A DNA stretch of 64,000 bases from an uncultured Paracoccaceae bacterium (GCA_937916485.1 CALFSV010000295.1:1-64000); one strand, 5' to 3'. Numbered from the stretch's first letter, positions 17,227-26,191 are shown. Translations and numbers: made by a program. Notes: generated by a model not told the origin, from the letters alone.

Positions 17227-18516
17227 TTAGTAGTTCGAGGTCAGCTGGACGCAGGTCGCAGTCTCGGTGTTGTACATGCCGCAGCCGAGGTCCTTCCAAT
17301 CGGATTCAAGCACAGCCGATTCAGGCAGGTAGTCGGTCCAGGCATCGCCGGGGACTTCGGAGGTCTGGCTGATGATGTCGAATTGACCATCGGCCCGGAT
17401 CTCGCCGATCAGAACCGGCTTGGTCAGGTGGTGGTTCGGCAGCATCACGGCGGTTCCGCCGGTCAGGTTCGGCACTTCCTGGCCGTACATGGCAGCGCGC
17501 ACGGCGTCGACGTCGGTGGTGCCGGCCTCGGTGACTGCGTTCACCCACATGTTGAAGCCGATGAAATGGGCTTCCATCGGGTCGTTGGTGACGCGGGCAT
17601 CGCTGCCGATGAACGCGTGCCAGTCAGCGATGAACTCGGCGTTCACGTCGGTGTCGGCGGACATGAAGTAGTTCCAGGCCGCCAGGTGGCCGACGAGGTT
17701 GGAGGTGTCGAGGCCCGAAAGCTCTTCTTCACCGACCGAGAAGGCCACGACGGGGATGTCGTCGGCGCTGACGCCGGCGGCGGCCAGCTCTTTGTAGAAG
17801 CCGACGTTTGCGTCGCCGTTGATGGTCGAGATGACGCCAACCTGCTGGCCGTCAGCCGAAAGGGCCACGACGTCAGCCACGATGGTCGCCCAGTCGGACT
17901 GGCCAAAGGGGGTGTAGTTGACGAAGATGTCCTCGGGCGCGATGCCGTTGTCGATCAGGTAAGCTTCGAGGATGTTGTTGGTTGTGCGGGGGTAGACGTA
18001 GTCTGTGCCCAGCAGCGCAAACTTGGTCACGCCCAGCTCTTCGAGGAAGTAATCGACCGCAGGGATCGCCTGCTGGTTCGGGGCAGCGCCGGTGTAGAAC
18101 ACGTTGTAGGAGCTTTCTTCGCCCTCGTACTGGACGGGGTAGAACAGCAGGCCGTTCAGCTCTTCGATCACCGGCAGGACCGACTTGCGGCTGACCGAGG
18201 TCCAGTTGCCGAAGATCACGTCAACCTCATGCACGGTCAGAAGCTCGCGCGCCTTTTCGGCAAAGAGCGGCCAGTCAGAGGCAGGGTCAACGACGACAGC
18301 TTCGATTTCGCAGCCGAGCAGGCCACCGGCGGCGTTCTGGTTTTCGACCAGCATGAGCAGGACGTCTTTCAGCGTCGTCTCGGAAATGGCCATGCTGCCG
18401 GACAAGGAGTGCAGGACGCCGACCTTGATCGGCTCGGCGCAGTCCTGGGCGAAAGCTGGAACTGCGGTCAGGATAGTCACGGCAGACGCCGCGCCCAAAA
18501 GGCGAAAATTATACAT
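17227..18516 (-). CDS. urtA: Urea ABC transporter substrate-binding protein UrtA
   Basis: 429-residue periplasmic urea-binding protein that delivers urea to UrtBC. A signal peptide (residues 1-23, ending VPAFAQD) precedes the receptor-family fold, with IKVGVLHSLSGSMAISET at about 30-47, a hallmark of UrtA and related amide-binding proteins. The cysteines near the start of the mature protein and at the C-terminus are likely exported. First gene of the urtABCDE unit; the promoter should lie in the 341-base gap upstream. In this group urt genes are usually nitrogen-regulated, but I see no clear sigma-54 site. Confidence 0.93.
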   Translation of the reverse strand: MYNFRLLGAASAVTILTAVPAFAQDCAEPIKVGVLHSLSGSMAISETTLKDVLLMLVENQNAAGGLLGCEIEAVVVDPASDWPLFAEKARELLTVHEVDVIFGNWTSVSRKSVLPVIEELNGLLFYPVQYEGEESSYNVFYTGAAPNQQAIPAVDYFLEELGVTKFALLGTDYVYPRTTNNILEAYLIDNGIAPEDIFVNYTPFGQSDWATIVADVVALSADGQQVGVISTINGDANVGFYKELAAAGVSADDIPVVAFSVGEEELSGLDTSNLVGHLAAWNYFMSADTDVNAEFIADWHAFIGSDARVTNDPMEAHFIGFNMWVNAVTEAGTTDVDAVRAAMYGQEVPNLTGGTAVMLPNHHLTKPVLIGEIRADGQFDIISQTSEVPGDAWTDYLPESAVLESDWKDLGCGMYNTETATCVQLTSNY

Positions 18517-18820
18517 GTGGCCTAAGCCTCCCGTACTGGTGCCGGCCCCATGAAAGATGACTCTTTGACCAGATGGCCAAAAGGACTATCCTGAAAGGAC
18601 GCAGCAGTGATGTTGCACGTCGCGTGGGTTGATTGATCTGCCAGGATTTTTCCCCACGCGGCGTTTTATCCGTTTTTCGGACAAACGATGCTTTGCCTGT
18701 CATCACCCAAACGTCACCTGTCTGGGTGAGATTTGGGGGGCTGCCGGGGAAACATGCCTGTATTTTATGCGACCACGCCGGGTTCGCTTATTGATTGACC
18801 AGCAATGCGGTCAAGGAAGA
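18517..18820. other. urtA upstream region
   Basis: The 304 bases between the urtA start and the FAH-gene terminator carry no gene I can support. They are locally AT-richer, with T-rich runs near 18650-18680 and an imperfect dyad at 18565-18580. The urt promoter is expected here. Confidence 0.5.
18565..18580. promoter_or_regulatory. Imperfect dyad upstream of urtA, possible operator
   Basis: TTGACC-AGAT-GGCCAA is an inverted repeat with one mismatch, about 50 bases upstream of the urtA ATG. The position suits a regulator site, but no named regulator matches it clearly. Confidence 0.3.
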
Positions 18821-18848
18821 GGCGGGCCCGACCATTTTCGGGCCCGCC
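18821..18848 (-). terminator. Terminator after the FAH-family gene
   Basis: GGCGGGCCCG (18821-18830) pairs with CGGGCCCGCC (18839-18848), extended by one A-T pair, a few bases past the FAH gene stop on the minus strand. The following minus-strand bases are TCTTCCTT, a weak T-rich tail. Confidence 0.7.
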
Positions 18849-18857
18849 GGAATGGCA

Positions 18858-19700
18858 TTAATCGGCAATCACGTCCTGACGCTGGGTACCAAGGCCCTCG
18901 ATTCCCAAGGTCACGACATCCCCCGCGACAAGGTAGCGCGGCGGCTTCATGCCCATGCCCACGCCCGGCGGGGTGCCGGTCGAGATCACGTCGCCCGGAT
19001 GAAGGGTCATGAACTGGCTGAGATAGCTGATCAGGTGGGCGACGCCGTAGACCATCGTCTTGGTCGATCCGTCCTGCATCCGCTGCCCGTTCACTTCGCA
19101 CCACATGGACAGGTTCTGGGGGTCTTCAACCTCGTCCCGCGTCACCAGCCAGGGGCCGATCTGGCCAAAGTTGTCGCAGCTTTTGCCCTTGGTCCAGTTG
19201 CCCGCCCGTTCGATCTGGAACTCACGCTCGGACACGTCGTTGGTGATGGCGTAGCCTGCCACGTGCGACATGGCGTCTTCTTCGCTGACGTATTTGGCGG
19301 GCTTGCCGATGATCACGGCCAATTCCACCTCCCAGTCGGTCTTGACCGACTTGCGGGGGATGATGATCGGATCGTCGGGACCGCAGATGGCCGAACTCGC
19401 CTTCATGAAAATCACCGGTTCCGGCGGCACGGCCATCCCGCTTTCGGCGGCGTGGTCGGCGTAGTTCAGGCCGATACAAATGAACTTGCCAGTCCCGCCC
19501 ACACAAGCCCCCAGCCGGGTATCGGCATCGACGATGGGCAAAGACATAGGATCGACCGCCGCAATGGCGGACAGCCCCTCGTCCAGAAGGACCATTCCGG
19601 CAATGTCAGGCACGACGCCGGACAGATCGCGGATCGTTCCATCCTCGGCCAGCATGCCGGGTTTCTCGGCCCCACGGGCCCCGTGTCGCAGAAGTTTCAT
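18858..19700 (-). CDS. Fumarylacetoacetate hydrolase family protein
   Basis: 280-residue enzyme of the FAH superfamily, which cleaves C-C bonds of 2,4-diketo acids or acts as ureidoglycolate lyase-like or ketodeoxysugar hydrolase. Metal-site motifs are visible: FICIGLNYADHAAE near residue 72, DWEVELAVIIGK near residue 122 and ISTGTPPGVGMG near residue 238. MKLLRHG at 19700 is chosen as start because GAGGAG lies about ten bases upstream; the frame is open further to 19721. Proximity to urea uptake genes invites a ureidoglycolate (purine nitrogen) reading, but members close to this sequence are also annotated for sugar acids. Monocistronic, with its own terminator. Confidence 0.85.
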   Translation of the reverse strand: MKLLRHGARGAEKPGMLAEDGTIRDLSGVVPDIAGMVLLDEGLSAIAAVDPMSLPIVDADTRLGACVGGTGKFICIGLNYADHAAESGMAVPPEPVIFMKASSAICGPDDPIIIPRKSVKTDWEVELAVIIGKPAKYVSEEDAMSHVAGYAITNDVSEREFQIERAGNWTKGKSCDNFGQIGPWLVTRDEVEDPQNLSMWCEVNGQRMQDGSTKTMVYGVAHLISYLSQFMTLHPGDVISTGTPPGVGMGMKPPRYLVAGDVVTLGIEGLGTQRQDVIAD

Positions 19701-19969
19701 GGTCTGGTGCTCCTCTCCCATACGTCCGGCGCACCGCTTTGGTATGCCAGTTGCAAAAGGGTATATCCCGAAGCCGGGCTGGCGAAACAGGGCCTAGGGA
19801 GAGAAGTCGGGAAAAAACGGCATTGGAGTGCAGAGCGACGGCATCGGGCGATTGCCATAATTTCGCCATAGTCACGCCCAGATCACGCCAAGTTCATGTT
19901 GCAGTCTTCTTAGATTAGGCTAAACGGCAACCCGCGCAGAAAGACGCCAAAGCCGCAAGGACCGAGCAG

Positions 19970-20083
19970 ATGTCAGAAAAATCCACGAAACCGTCGCCCG
20001 CGACGTCACAGAAACCCACTCCAATGACGGCCGGGTCAAAGCCGCCGGCACCAGTCGTTTTCCGGGACTTTGCAAGCATCTGA
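19970..20083 (+). CDS. Candidate 37-residue small protein, Pro/Lys-rich
   Basis: A short ORF with ATG at 19970 and TGA at 20081-20083. AAGGA lies eight bases before the ATG, ideal spacing for initiation. The product begins MSEKSTKPSP, is rich in Pro, Ser, Thr and Lys, and ends in an aromatic/acidic stretch VVFRDFASI. It has no signal peptide or membrane span. It lies alone between the FAH gene (minus) and the TfoX-C gene (plus), 143 bases before the latter. I do not recognise the family. The sharp change from a disordered head to a VVFRDFASI end looks like a short recognition tail, but that is a guess. Confidence 0.45.
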   Translation: MSEKSTKPSPATSQKPTPMTAGSKPPAPVVFRDFASI

Positions 20084-20226
20084 TCCCGTAGGACCTCCCC
20101 GGCCCGCCATCGCCCTCCCTCGATGGCCTGTCCGGACTGCAGGCCAGATGGGCCTTGGCGCTTTTCCTCCCTTTGGCGCGCAAAGCCTGTCTGGCCTTTT
20201 CCGTTGGCCCTGATAGTCTTGTGGCC

Positions 20227-20571
20227 ATGGCCTCTATCACCACGATCCGCAACCTTGGACCCGCCAACGCAGAAGCGTTTCGCAAGGCCGGCATCACCAC
20301 GGCCGAAGAGGTTCAGGCCATGGGGGCAGACGCCGCCTATGCCCGGCTCTTGGCCAATGGATCGCGGCCACATTTCATCGGCTACTACGTTTTGGTCATG
20401 GGGCTACAGGGCCGGCCCTGGAACGACTGCAAAGGCGCCGAAAAGGCCCAGCTGCGCGAAAAGTTCGATGAGATCGTCGCAGGCCATTTCGACACGGATC
20501 GGGCCGCCCTTGACAGCTTCATGAACGAAATCGGGCTGGTAAAGCCTCAGGCAACAAAGGCATCGCCATGA
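20227..20571 (+). CDS. TfoX C-terminal domain-containing protein
   Basis: 114-residue protein made of the TfoX C-terminal (helix-hairpin-helix-like) domain alone. The family start SITTIRNLGPANAEAFRKAG is at residues 3-22, followed by AEEVQAMGADAAYARLL and a helical end. In gammaproteobacteria TfoX promotes competence gene expression; a lone C-domain has no known role. ATG at 20227 is preferred over the upstream ATG at 20155 because it aligns with the domain start. Its stop overlaps the lytic transglycosylase start by four bases (ATGA). Confidence 0.85.
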   Translation: MASITTIRNLGPANAEAFRKAGITTAEEVQAMGADAAYARLLANGSRPHFIGYYVLVMGLQGRPWNDCKGAEKAQLREKFDEIVAGHFDTDRAALDSFMNEIGLVKPQATKASP

Positions 20572-21038
20572 ACAAGGCCCTGATGACGCTCACACTTCTT
20601 GCAGCACTTACTGTTGCGGCCTGCGGCAGCAGACAGGACCTCAGTGTCAGCTCAAACCTCTACCCCGGCGAAACGCCGCAAATGCGGGCCTTGATCCGGG
20701 AATATGCCCAGGTCCACGACATCCCCGAGGCGCTGTTGCACCGGGTCATCCAACGCGAAAGCGACTACAGGGCAAATGCCCGCAATGGCCCCTACTACGG
20801 GCTGATGCAAATCCTGCCAGAAACCGCCCGCACCATGGGCTTTCGCGGGGCACCGTCCGACCTGCTCGATGCCGAGACGAACCTGAGGTTTGCCGGGCGC
20901 TACCTGCGCGGGGCCTGGATCGTGGCTGACGGCGATATCGATGAGGCCGTTGGCTGGTATGCGCGGGGCTATTACTACGAGGCCCGGAACCGCTGCCTTC
21001 TGGTCGAAACCGGCCTGGACAACCGCGAACGGTGCTGA
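20568..21038 (+). CDS. Lytic transglycosylase lipoprotein (SLT domain)
   Basis: 156-residue murein lytic transglycosylase that would cleave glycan strands of peptidoglycan. A lipoprotein signal ends in LTVAAC with the lipidated Cys19. The SLT core has the catalytic Glu in RVIQRESDYRANA, the YGLMQILPETA motif and the NLRFAGRYLRG segment. It is near the minimum length for the family. Translationally coupled to the TfoX-C gene (ATGA overlap) and convergent with ndk. Confidence 0.88.
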   Translation: MNKALMTLTLLAALTVAACGSRQDLSVSSNLYPGETPQMRALIREYAQVHDIPEALLHRVIQRESDYRANARNGPYYGLMQILPETARTMGFRGAPSDLLDAETNLRFAGRYLRGAWIVADGDIDEAVGWYARGYYYEARNRCLLVETGLDNRERC

Positions 21039-21046
21039 ATGCAAAA

Positions 21047-21075
21047 CGCCCGCGGCGGGGTGACCGGCGCGGGCG
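21047..21075 (-). terminator. Terminator after ndk, possibly bidirectional
   Basis: CGCCCGCG (21047-21054) pairs with CGCGGGCG (21068-21075). Read on the minus strand the stem is followed by TTTTGC, so it terminates ndk; it also lies just after the convergent transglycosylase gene. A second small stem, GCGGGCC/GGCCCGC at 21092-21106, is closer to the ndk stop. Confidence 0.65.
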
Positions 21076-21112
21076 CTGCTGACGTGATCAAGCGGGCCAG
21101 GCCCGCCCGGCC

Positions 21113-21535
21113 TTAGCCGACGAGTTCAAGACCCGAAAAGAAGAACGCGATCTCTTGTGCCGCGGTCTCGGGCGCATCGGATCCGTGGACCGAGTTCTCG
21201 CCAACCGATTCTGCGAATTCGGCGCGGATCGTGCCGGGGGCGGCATCGGCGGGGTTGGTGGCACCCATGACTTCGCGATTCTTCAGAACGGCACCCTCGC
21301 CTTCAAGGACCTGAACAACGACAGGACCCGAGGCCATGAATTCAGTCAGTTCGCCAAAGAACGGCCGGGCACGGTGTACGTCATAGAACATGCCAGCCTG
21401 ATCGATGGTCAGCTGGATCCGCTTCTGGGCGACGATGCGCAGACCGGCATCCTCGAACTTGGCGTTGATCTTGCCGGTCAGGTTGCGACGGGTGGCGTCG
21501 GGTTTGATGATGGAAAGGGTGCGTTCGATAGCCAT
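21113..21535 (-). CDS. ndk: Nucleoside diphosphate kinase
   Basis: 140-residue kinase that transfers the gamma phosphate of ATP to nucleoside diphosphates through a phosphohistidine. The family start [13 protein letters not shown] is at residues 5-17 and the active-site His is in [16 protein letters not shown] near residues 114-129. Length is standard. ATG at 21535 (MAIERTL) is chosen over the in-frame upstream ATG at 21562. Confidence 0.96.
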   Translation of the reverse strand: MAIERTLSIIKPDATRRNLTGKINAKFEDAGLRIVAQKRIQLTIDQAGMFYDVHRARPFFGELTEFMASGPVVVQVLEGEGAVLKNREVMGATNPADAAPGTIRAEFAESVGENSVHGSDAPETAAQEIAFFFSGLELVG

Positions 21536-21672
21536 GACATGCCTCATTTGGTGATGGGGCAAAGCGCCCCGGTAACGGTCGGCGCCGCACTAGCACGGAG
21601 GATCAGCCGTGAAAAGCCGGGATCCGCATTCTTGGCCTCTGCAATGCAATGCCGCCATGCTAGCGTTGCGCC

Positions 21673-23001
21673 ATGCTGATCCTTCTCTTCCATCCCGTCT
21701 TTGGCAGGCTTTACGCCGCACAGATCGTGGCCCTTCTGGGAACCGGTCTATTGACGGTCGGGCTTGGTCTGCTGGCCTTTGATCTGGCGGGCGATCAGGC
21801 CGGGGCGGTGCTGGGGCTGGCCTATGCCATCAAGATGGTGGCCTATGTCGGCCTGTCGCCGGTCGCCGCCGCCCTGCTTGTCCATGTGCCCCGCAGGCCG
21901 GTGCTGATCGGGGCAGACCTGATCCGGGCGGGCGTCGCCCTGTCGCTGCCCTTCATCACCGAGATCTGGCAAATCTATCTGGCAATCGCCCTGCTGCAAT
22001 CCGCCTCGGCGACCTTCACCCCTGCCTTTCAGGCCACCATCCCCGACATCCTGACGAAAGAGGCCGACTACACCCGCGCCCTGTCCCTGTCGCGGCTGGC
22101 CTATGACCTTGAAAACCTGATCAGCCCGGCGCTGGCCGGGGTGCTACTGCTGGTGATGGGCTACCATTGGCTGTTCATGGGCACGGTCATAGGGTTCGTC
22201 GCCTCTGCCCTGCTGATCCGATCCACCGAACTGCCCCAACCCGGCCAGGACCGGGCACGGCCCTTTCGAGAAAGGCTCGCACGCGGGCTGCGGATCTACC
22301 TCGCCACACCGAGACTGCGGGGGCTGCTGTCCTTGAACCTCGCGGCGGCGGCGGCGGGGGCCTTTGTCATCGTCAACACCGTGGTCGTCGTGCGCAGCGG
22401 CTATGGCGGCGCAGAGGGAGATGTGGCCGTGGCGCTGGGAGCCTTTGGGGCCGGCTCCATGTTCGCAGCTCTGGCACTGCCGGGCCTGCTCGGCCGCACC
22501 GGTGACCGGCCGGTGATGATGGCCGGCGGGCTTGCCCTGACCCTATTGCTCGCCGGGCAGACGATCTGGCTGATGCTGTCCGGGCTGCCCCCCTGGGCCG
22601 TACTTCTGGCGCTCTGGGGGGCAACTGGGCTGGCCTATGCGGCCATCCTGACACCCTCGGGACGGTTGCTGCGCCGCTCGGCCCAGTCGGCGGACAGGCC
22701 GGCGCTTTTCACCGCGCAATTCGCCCTGTCGCATGCCTGCTGGCTGGTCACCTATCCTTTGGCAGGCTGGGCCATGGCACGGTTCGGCACCGCTGCGGCC
22801 ATGGCCGCCCTGGGGCTGCTGGCCGGGCTGGGGCTGGCCACAGCCGCCCGGCTCTGGCCGGCGCAAGACCCCGAGGCACTGGCCCATGGCCACCCTGACC
22901 TGCCCCCCGATCACCCCCACCTGCTGGTCCATGGGGGGCGGCAGCACAGCCACGCCTTCATGATCGACGATGCCCACCATCATTGGCCCCCCCACGGGTG
23001 A
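21673..23001 (+). CDS. MFS transporter with histidine-rich C-terminal tail
   Basis: 442-residue major facilitator permease with about 12 spans up to residue 400, probably an exporter. The region after the last span is hydrophilic and carries 11 histidines in its final 38 residues, including AHHHWPPHG. His-rich tails of this kind occur in nickel/cobalt exporters such as NreB and may bind a divalent metal, but the body does not let me name the substrate. It starts 137 bases from the divergent ndk and is followed after 42 bases by an ABC-F gene on the same strand. Confidence 0.82.
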   Translation: MLILLFHPVFGRLYAAQIVALLGTGLLTVGLGLLAFDLAGDQAGAVLGLAYAIKMVAYVGLSPVAAALLVHVPRRPVLIGADLIRAGVALSLPFITEIWQIYLAIALLQSASATFTPAFQATIPDILTKEADYTRALSLSRLAYDLENLISPALAGVLLLVMGYHWLFMGTVIGFVASALLIRSTELPQPGQDRARPFRERLARGLRIYLATPRLRGLLSLNLAAAAAGAFVIVNTVVVVRSGYGGAEGDVAVALGAFGAGSMFAALALPGLLGRTGDRPVMMAGGLALTLLLAGQTIWLMLSGLPPWAVLLALWGATGLAYAAILTPSGRLLRRSAQSADRPALFTAQFALSHACWLVTYPLAGWAMARFGTAAAMAALGLLAGLGLATAARLWPAQDPEALAHGHPDLPPDHPHLLVHGGRQHSHAFMIDDAHHHWPPHG

Positions 23002-23043
23002 AGCCCGATTGACCCGCCGCCCCGCATCAGGCATGGGGACGGA

Positions 23044-24897
23044 ATGCTGCGCCTCACAGATATCACATATGCCATCGAAGGCCGGGTCCTGCTGGATCAC
23101 GCCTCTGCCGTAATCCCGACGGGCCACAAGGTTGGCCTTGTCGGACGCAACGGGACGGGCAAGACCACCCTGTTCAAGCTGATCCGGAACGAGCTGATCC
23201 TCGACACCGGCACCGTCGACCTGCCCCGCGGCTGGAAGATCGGCGGCGTGAGCCAGGAGGTGCCGGGCAACGAGGTCAGCCTGATCGATACGGTGCTCAA
23301 GGCCGATGTCGAACGGCATTCCCTGATGGCCGAGGCTGAAACCGCCACCGACCCCGGCCGGATCGCGGAAATCCAGACAAGGCTCGCCGATATCGACGCC
23401 TGGTCGGCCGAAGCGCGGGCCTCCTCGATCCTCAAGGGGCTGGGCTTTACCGACGACGAACAACGCATGCCGTGTTCGGCGTTTTCGGGCGGCTGGCGGA
23501 TGCGGGTGGCGCTTGCCGCCGTGCTTTTCGCCGAACCCGATCTGCTGCTTCTGGACGAGCCGACAAACTACCTCGACCTTGAAGGCGCACTCTGGCTCGA
23601 GGCCTATCTTGTCAAATACCCCCACACGGTGCTCATCGTCAGCCACGACCGGGAACTACTGAACCGGTCCGTCGGCGCGATCCTGCACCTTGAGGATAAA
23701 AAGCTCACCTATTACACCGGCCCCTATGACAGCTTCGCCCGGCAACGCGCTGAAAAGCGGGCACTTATGGTCAGCGCCGCCAAGAAACAGGACGCCAAGC
23801 GGGCGCACCTGCAAAGCTTTGTCGACCGCTTCAAGGCCAAGGCGTCGAAGGCCAAGCAGGCCCAGTCGCGGGTCAAGATGCTCGAAAAGATGGAGACGAT
23901 CCGGGTCCCCGAGGATGCGGCCCGCACCGTCTTTACCTTCCCCACCCCCGAAGAGCTTTCGCCCCCCATCATCGCGACCGAAGGGGTGGCGGTGGGCTAT
24001 GGCAACCACATCGTGCTGCACGACCTGAACCTGCGGATCGACCAGGACGACCGGATCGCCCTTCTGGGGCGCAACGGCGAAGGCAAGTCGACGTTGTCCA
24101 AACTTCTGTCGGGCAGGCTCGACGCCGCGCGGGGCAAGATGACCAGCTCCTCCAAGCTGCGGATCGGCTTTTTCGCCCAGCACCAGGTCGATGAGCTGCG
24201 GGTCGAGGAAACACCACTCCAGCACCTCCTGCGCGAACGGCCAGAAGAAGGGCAAGCCAGGCTGCGGGCGCGGCTGGCAGGCTTCGGCCTTGGCGCCGCG
24301 CAGGCCGAAACCGAGGTCGGGCGGTTGTCTGGCGGTCAAAAGGCGCGCCTGTCGCTGTTGCTGGCCACCCTGCCCGCACCGCATCTGTTGATCCTGGACG
24401 AACCAACCAACCACCTCGACATCGAATCCCGCGAAGCACTGGTCGAGGCGCTGACGGCCTATTCCGGCGCGGTCATCCTGGTCAGCCACGACATGCACCT
24501 TCTGTCGATGGTCGCCGACCGGCTCTGGCTGGTTAAGGACGGCCATGTCAAACCATATGACGACGATTTGGATGCCTACAGGCGCATGCTGCTTACCGTC
24601 GACAAACCCGCCAACAAGAACAAGCCCGCTCCCGTCAAACCCACCCGTCCCAGCCGGGACGAGGTCCTCGCCCTCAAGGCAGAGGTCCGCAAGGGCGAAG
24701 AACGCGTCAACAAGATCAACGAGATGCGCGACAAACTTGCCAAAAAGCTCGCCGATCCCGCGCTCTACGAAGACAGTCGCAAAGGCGAGCTTGACACCTG
24801 GAACAAGAAATACGCCGAAGTGATGGAAGCCCTTGAACGGGCCGAAGCGATCTGGATGGCCGCCCTCGAAAAACTGGAACGGGCGCAGGCGGCATGA
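23044..24897 (+). CDS. ABC-F ATPase, YheS-like
   Basis: 617-residue protein with two ABC ATPase domains and no membrane part, expected to bind the ribosomal E site. Domain 1: Walker A GRNGTGKTT near residue 35, signature FSGGWRMRVALA, Walker B LLLLDEPTNYLDLE. Linker rich in Lys/Arg (residues 240-290) forms the P-site tRNA interaction motif. Domain 2: Walker A GRNGEGKST near residue 343, signature LSGGQKARLS, Walker B LLILDEPTNHLDIE. A C-terminal charged coiled coil (residues 525-617) is like that of YheS. A second ABC-F gene, uup-like, is at 43446-45254. Its last codons are followed directly by a repeat element. Confidence 0.9.
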   Translation: MLRLTDITYAIEGRVLLDHASAVIPTGHKVGLVGRNGTGKTTLFKLIRNELILDTGTVDLPRGWKIGGVSQEVPGNEVSLIDTVLKADVERHSLMAEAETATDPGRIAEIQTRLADIDAWSAEARASSILKGLGFTDDEQRMPCSAFSGGWRMRVALAAVLFAEPDLLLLDEPTNYLDLEGALWLEAYLVKYPHTVLIVSHDRELLNRSVGAILHLEDKKLTYYTGPYDSFARQRAEKRALMVSAAKKQDAKRAHLQSFVDRFKAKASKAKQAQSRVKMLEKMETIRVPEDAARTVFTFPTPEELSPPIIATEGVAVGYGNHIVLHDLNLRIDQDDRIALLGRNGEGKSTLSKLLSGRLDAARGKMTSSSKLRIGFFAQHQVDELRVEETPLQHLLRERPEEGQARLRARLAGFGLGAAQAETEVGRLSGGQKARLSLLLATLPAPHLLILDEPTNHLDIESREALVEALTAYSGAVILVSHDMHLLSMVADRLWLVKDGHVKPYDDDLDAYRRMLLTVDKPANKNKPAPVKPTRPSRDEVLALKAEVRKGEERVNKINEMRDKLAKKLADPALYEDSRKGELDTWNKKYAEVMEALERAEAIWMAALEKLERAQAA

Positions 24898-24940
24898 TGC
24901 CCTTCGCTTTGTTACAAATACTCCCCCGCCGGAGGCGTCC
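24898..24940. repeat. Rhodobacteraceae-type intergenic element, copy B
   Basis: TGCCCTTCGCTT, then CAAATACTC, then CCCCGCCGGAGGCG, in the gap between the ABC-F gene and marC. Its order and sequence match copy C at 45294-45330, and on the opposite strand it matches the CTCCGGCGGG core of copy D. Confidence 0.6.
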
Positions 24941-24961
24941 CACCGGCGCAAGGGCGCTGCC

Positions 24962-25588
24962 ATGACCGAACTCGCCGTCCTGATCACCGCCTTCACGACC
25001 CTCTTCATCATCATCGACCCGCCGGGGCTGGTGCCGGTCTTCATCGCCCTGACGCAAGGCATGACCCCGGCGCAACGCCGCACCATCGGGCTGCGCGCCT
25101 GCCTTGTGGCGGGCGGGCTGGCCCTGGCCTTTCTGTTCCTGGGCGAGGCGGTTCTGGGCTTTATCGGCATCTCCATGCCGGCCTTTCGCATTGCTGGCGG
25201 GGTGCTGTTGTTCCTCACAGCCCTCGACATGCTGTTCGAGCGGCGCCAGACCCGGCGCCAGGGCAACGCCGAGGACGGGGCCGACCCCGATCACGATCCT
25301 TCGGTCTTTCCCCTTGCCTTGCCGCTAATCGTCGGACCGGGGGCGATCACGACGATCATCCTTCTGGCCGGACAGGCGCAGTCGGCTGTCGATTTTGCTG
25401 TCATCGCAGGGGTCTTGGCCGCCAACCTCTTGATCGTGTTCCTGTTCTTCCTCGCCTCCGACCCGATCGAGCGGCTTTTGGGTCGGGTCGGGATCAATGT
25501 GGTCACGCGGGTTCTGGGCATGCTGCTGGCCGCATTGGCCGTTCAGTTCGTTCTTGATGGGCTGCGCTCTTTCGGGATGGCAAACTGA
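24962..25588 (+). CDS. MarC family integral membrane protein
   Basis: 208-residue protein of the MarC (UPF0056) family, six predicted spans in the inner membrane. The family start TTLFIIIDPPGLVPVFIALT is at residues 12-31, with a second landmark FPLALPLIVGPGAITTIILLA near residues 115-135, the internal repeat of the fold. A hydrophilic loop with Arg- and Asp-rich sequence lies between spans 3 and 4. Function is not established; the E. coli protein is not a multidrug pump despite its name. ATG at 24962 is chosen because the frame upstream overlaps the ABC-F gene. Confidence 0.88.
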   Translation: MTELAVLITAFTTLFIIIDPPGLVPVFIALTQGMTPAQRRTIGLRACLVAGGLALAFLFLGEAVLGFIGISMPAFRIAGGVLLFLTALDMLFERRQTRRQGNAEDGADPDHDPSVFPLALPLIVGPGAITTIILLAGQAQSAVDFAVIAGVLAANLLIVFLFFLASDPIERLLGRVGINVVTRVLGMLLAALAVQFVLDGLRSFGMAN

Positions 25589-25604
25589 TCCCTATATCAG
25601 GGCC

Positions 25605-26183
25605 ATGGACAGCAATTCGATCGCCTCTCTCGCCTATCTCGCCCTGCTCGGCATCGCCGTGGCGGGTTGGTTTGTCACCCACAACCGCGAGTCGCTTGGC
25701 AAGGTGGCCCAGCAGGCCGCCGTCTGGGGCTTTATCTTCCTCGGCGTGATCGCCGCCGTCGGCATGTGGGGGGACATCAGCCGCGAAATCTCGCCCCGCC
25801 AGGGCGTGCTGAGCAATGGCCAGATCGAAGTTCCCGTGGGCCGCGACGGCCATTTCCATCTGACCCTCGATGTCAACGGAACCCCCATCGACTTTGTCGT
25901 CGACACCGGGGCAAGCCAGATCGTGCTCTCGCAAGAAGACGCGGCCAAGGTCGGCATTGAAACCGAAACGCTGGCCTATCTCGGCTCGGCCCAGACCGCC
26001 AACGGGACGGTGCGCACCGCAACCGTCTGGCTCGACAGCGTCGCCTTTGAAGGGGTGACGGACACCGGCGTCCGCGCCGTGGTCAACCAGGGCGAACTGT
26101 TCGGGTCTTTGTTGGGGATGTCCTACCTGTCGCAATTCTCAAGGATCGAGATTGCGGATGGCAAACTGCTACTGACCCCCTGA
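25605..26183 (+). CDS. TIGR02281 retropepsin-like aspartic protease
   Basis: 192-residue membrane-anchored protein. Two hydrophobic segments (residues 8-25 and 38-55) precede a periplasmic retropepsin-like fold with the catalytic triplet in FVVDTGASQIVLS near residues 101-113, and the hydrophobic-Gly flap/closing strand SLLGMSYLSQF near the end. Bacterial members of this clan AA family process unknown targets. ATG at 25605 is used; the frame is open further upstream inside marC. It starts 16 bases after marC and probably shares its transcript. Confidence 0.85.
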   Translation: MDSNSIASLAYLALLGIAVAGWFVTHNRESLGKVAQQAAVWGFIFLGVIAAVGMWGDISREISPRQGVLSNGQIEVPVGRDGHFHLTLDVNGTPIDFVVDTGASQIVLSQEDAAKVGIETETLAYLGSAQTANGTVRTATVWLDSVAFEGVTDTGVRAVVNQGELFGSLLGMSYLSQFSRIEIADGKLLLTP

Positions 26184-26191
26184 TCGGGCTG

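Noticed and set aside
18517..18820. Sigma-54 promoter for urtA
   Set aside because: A GTGCAAC-like fragment is present but the GG/GC spacing of the -24/-12 consensus is not met.
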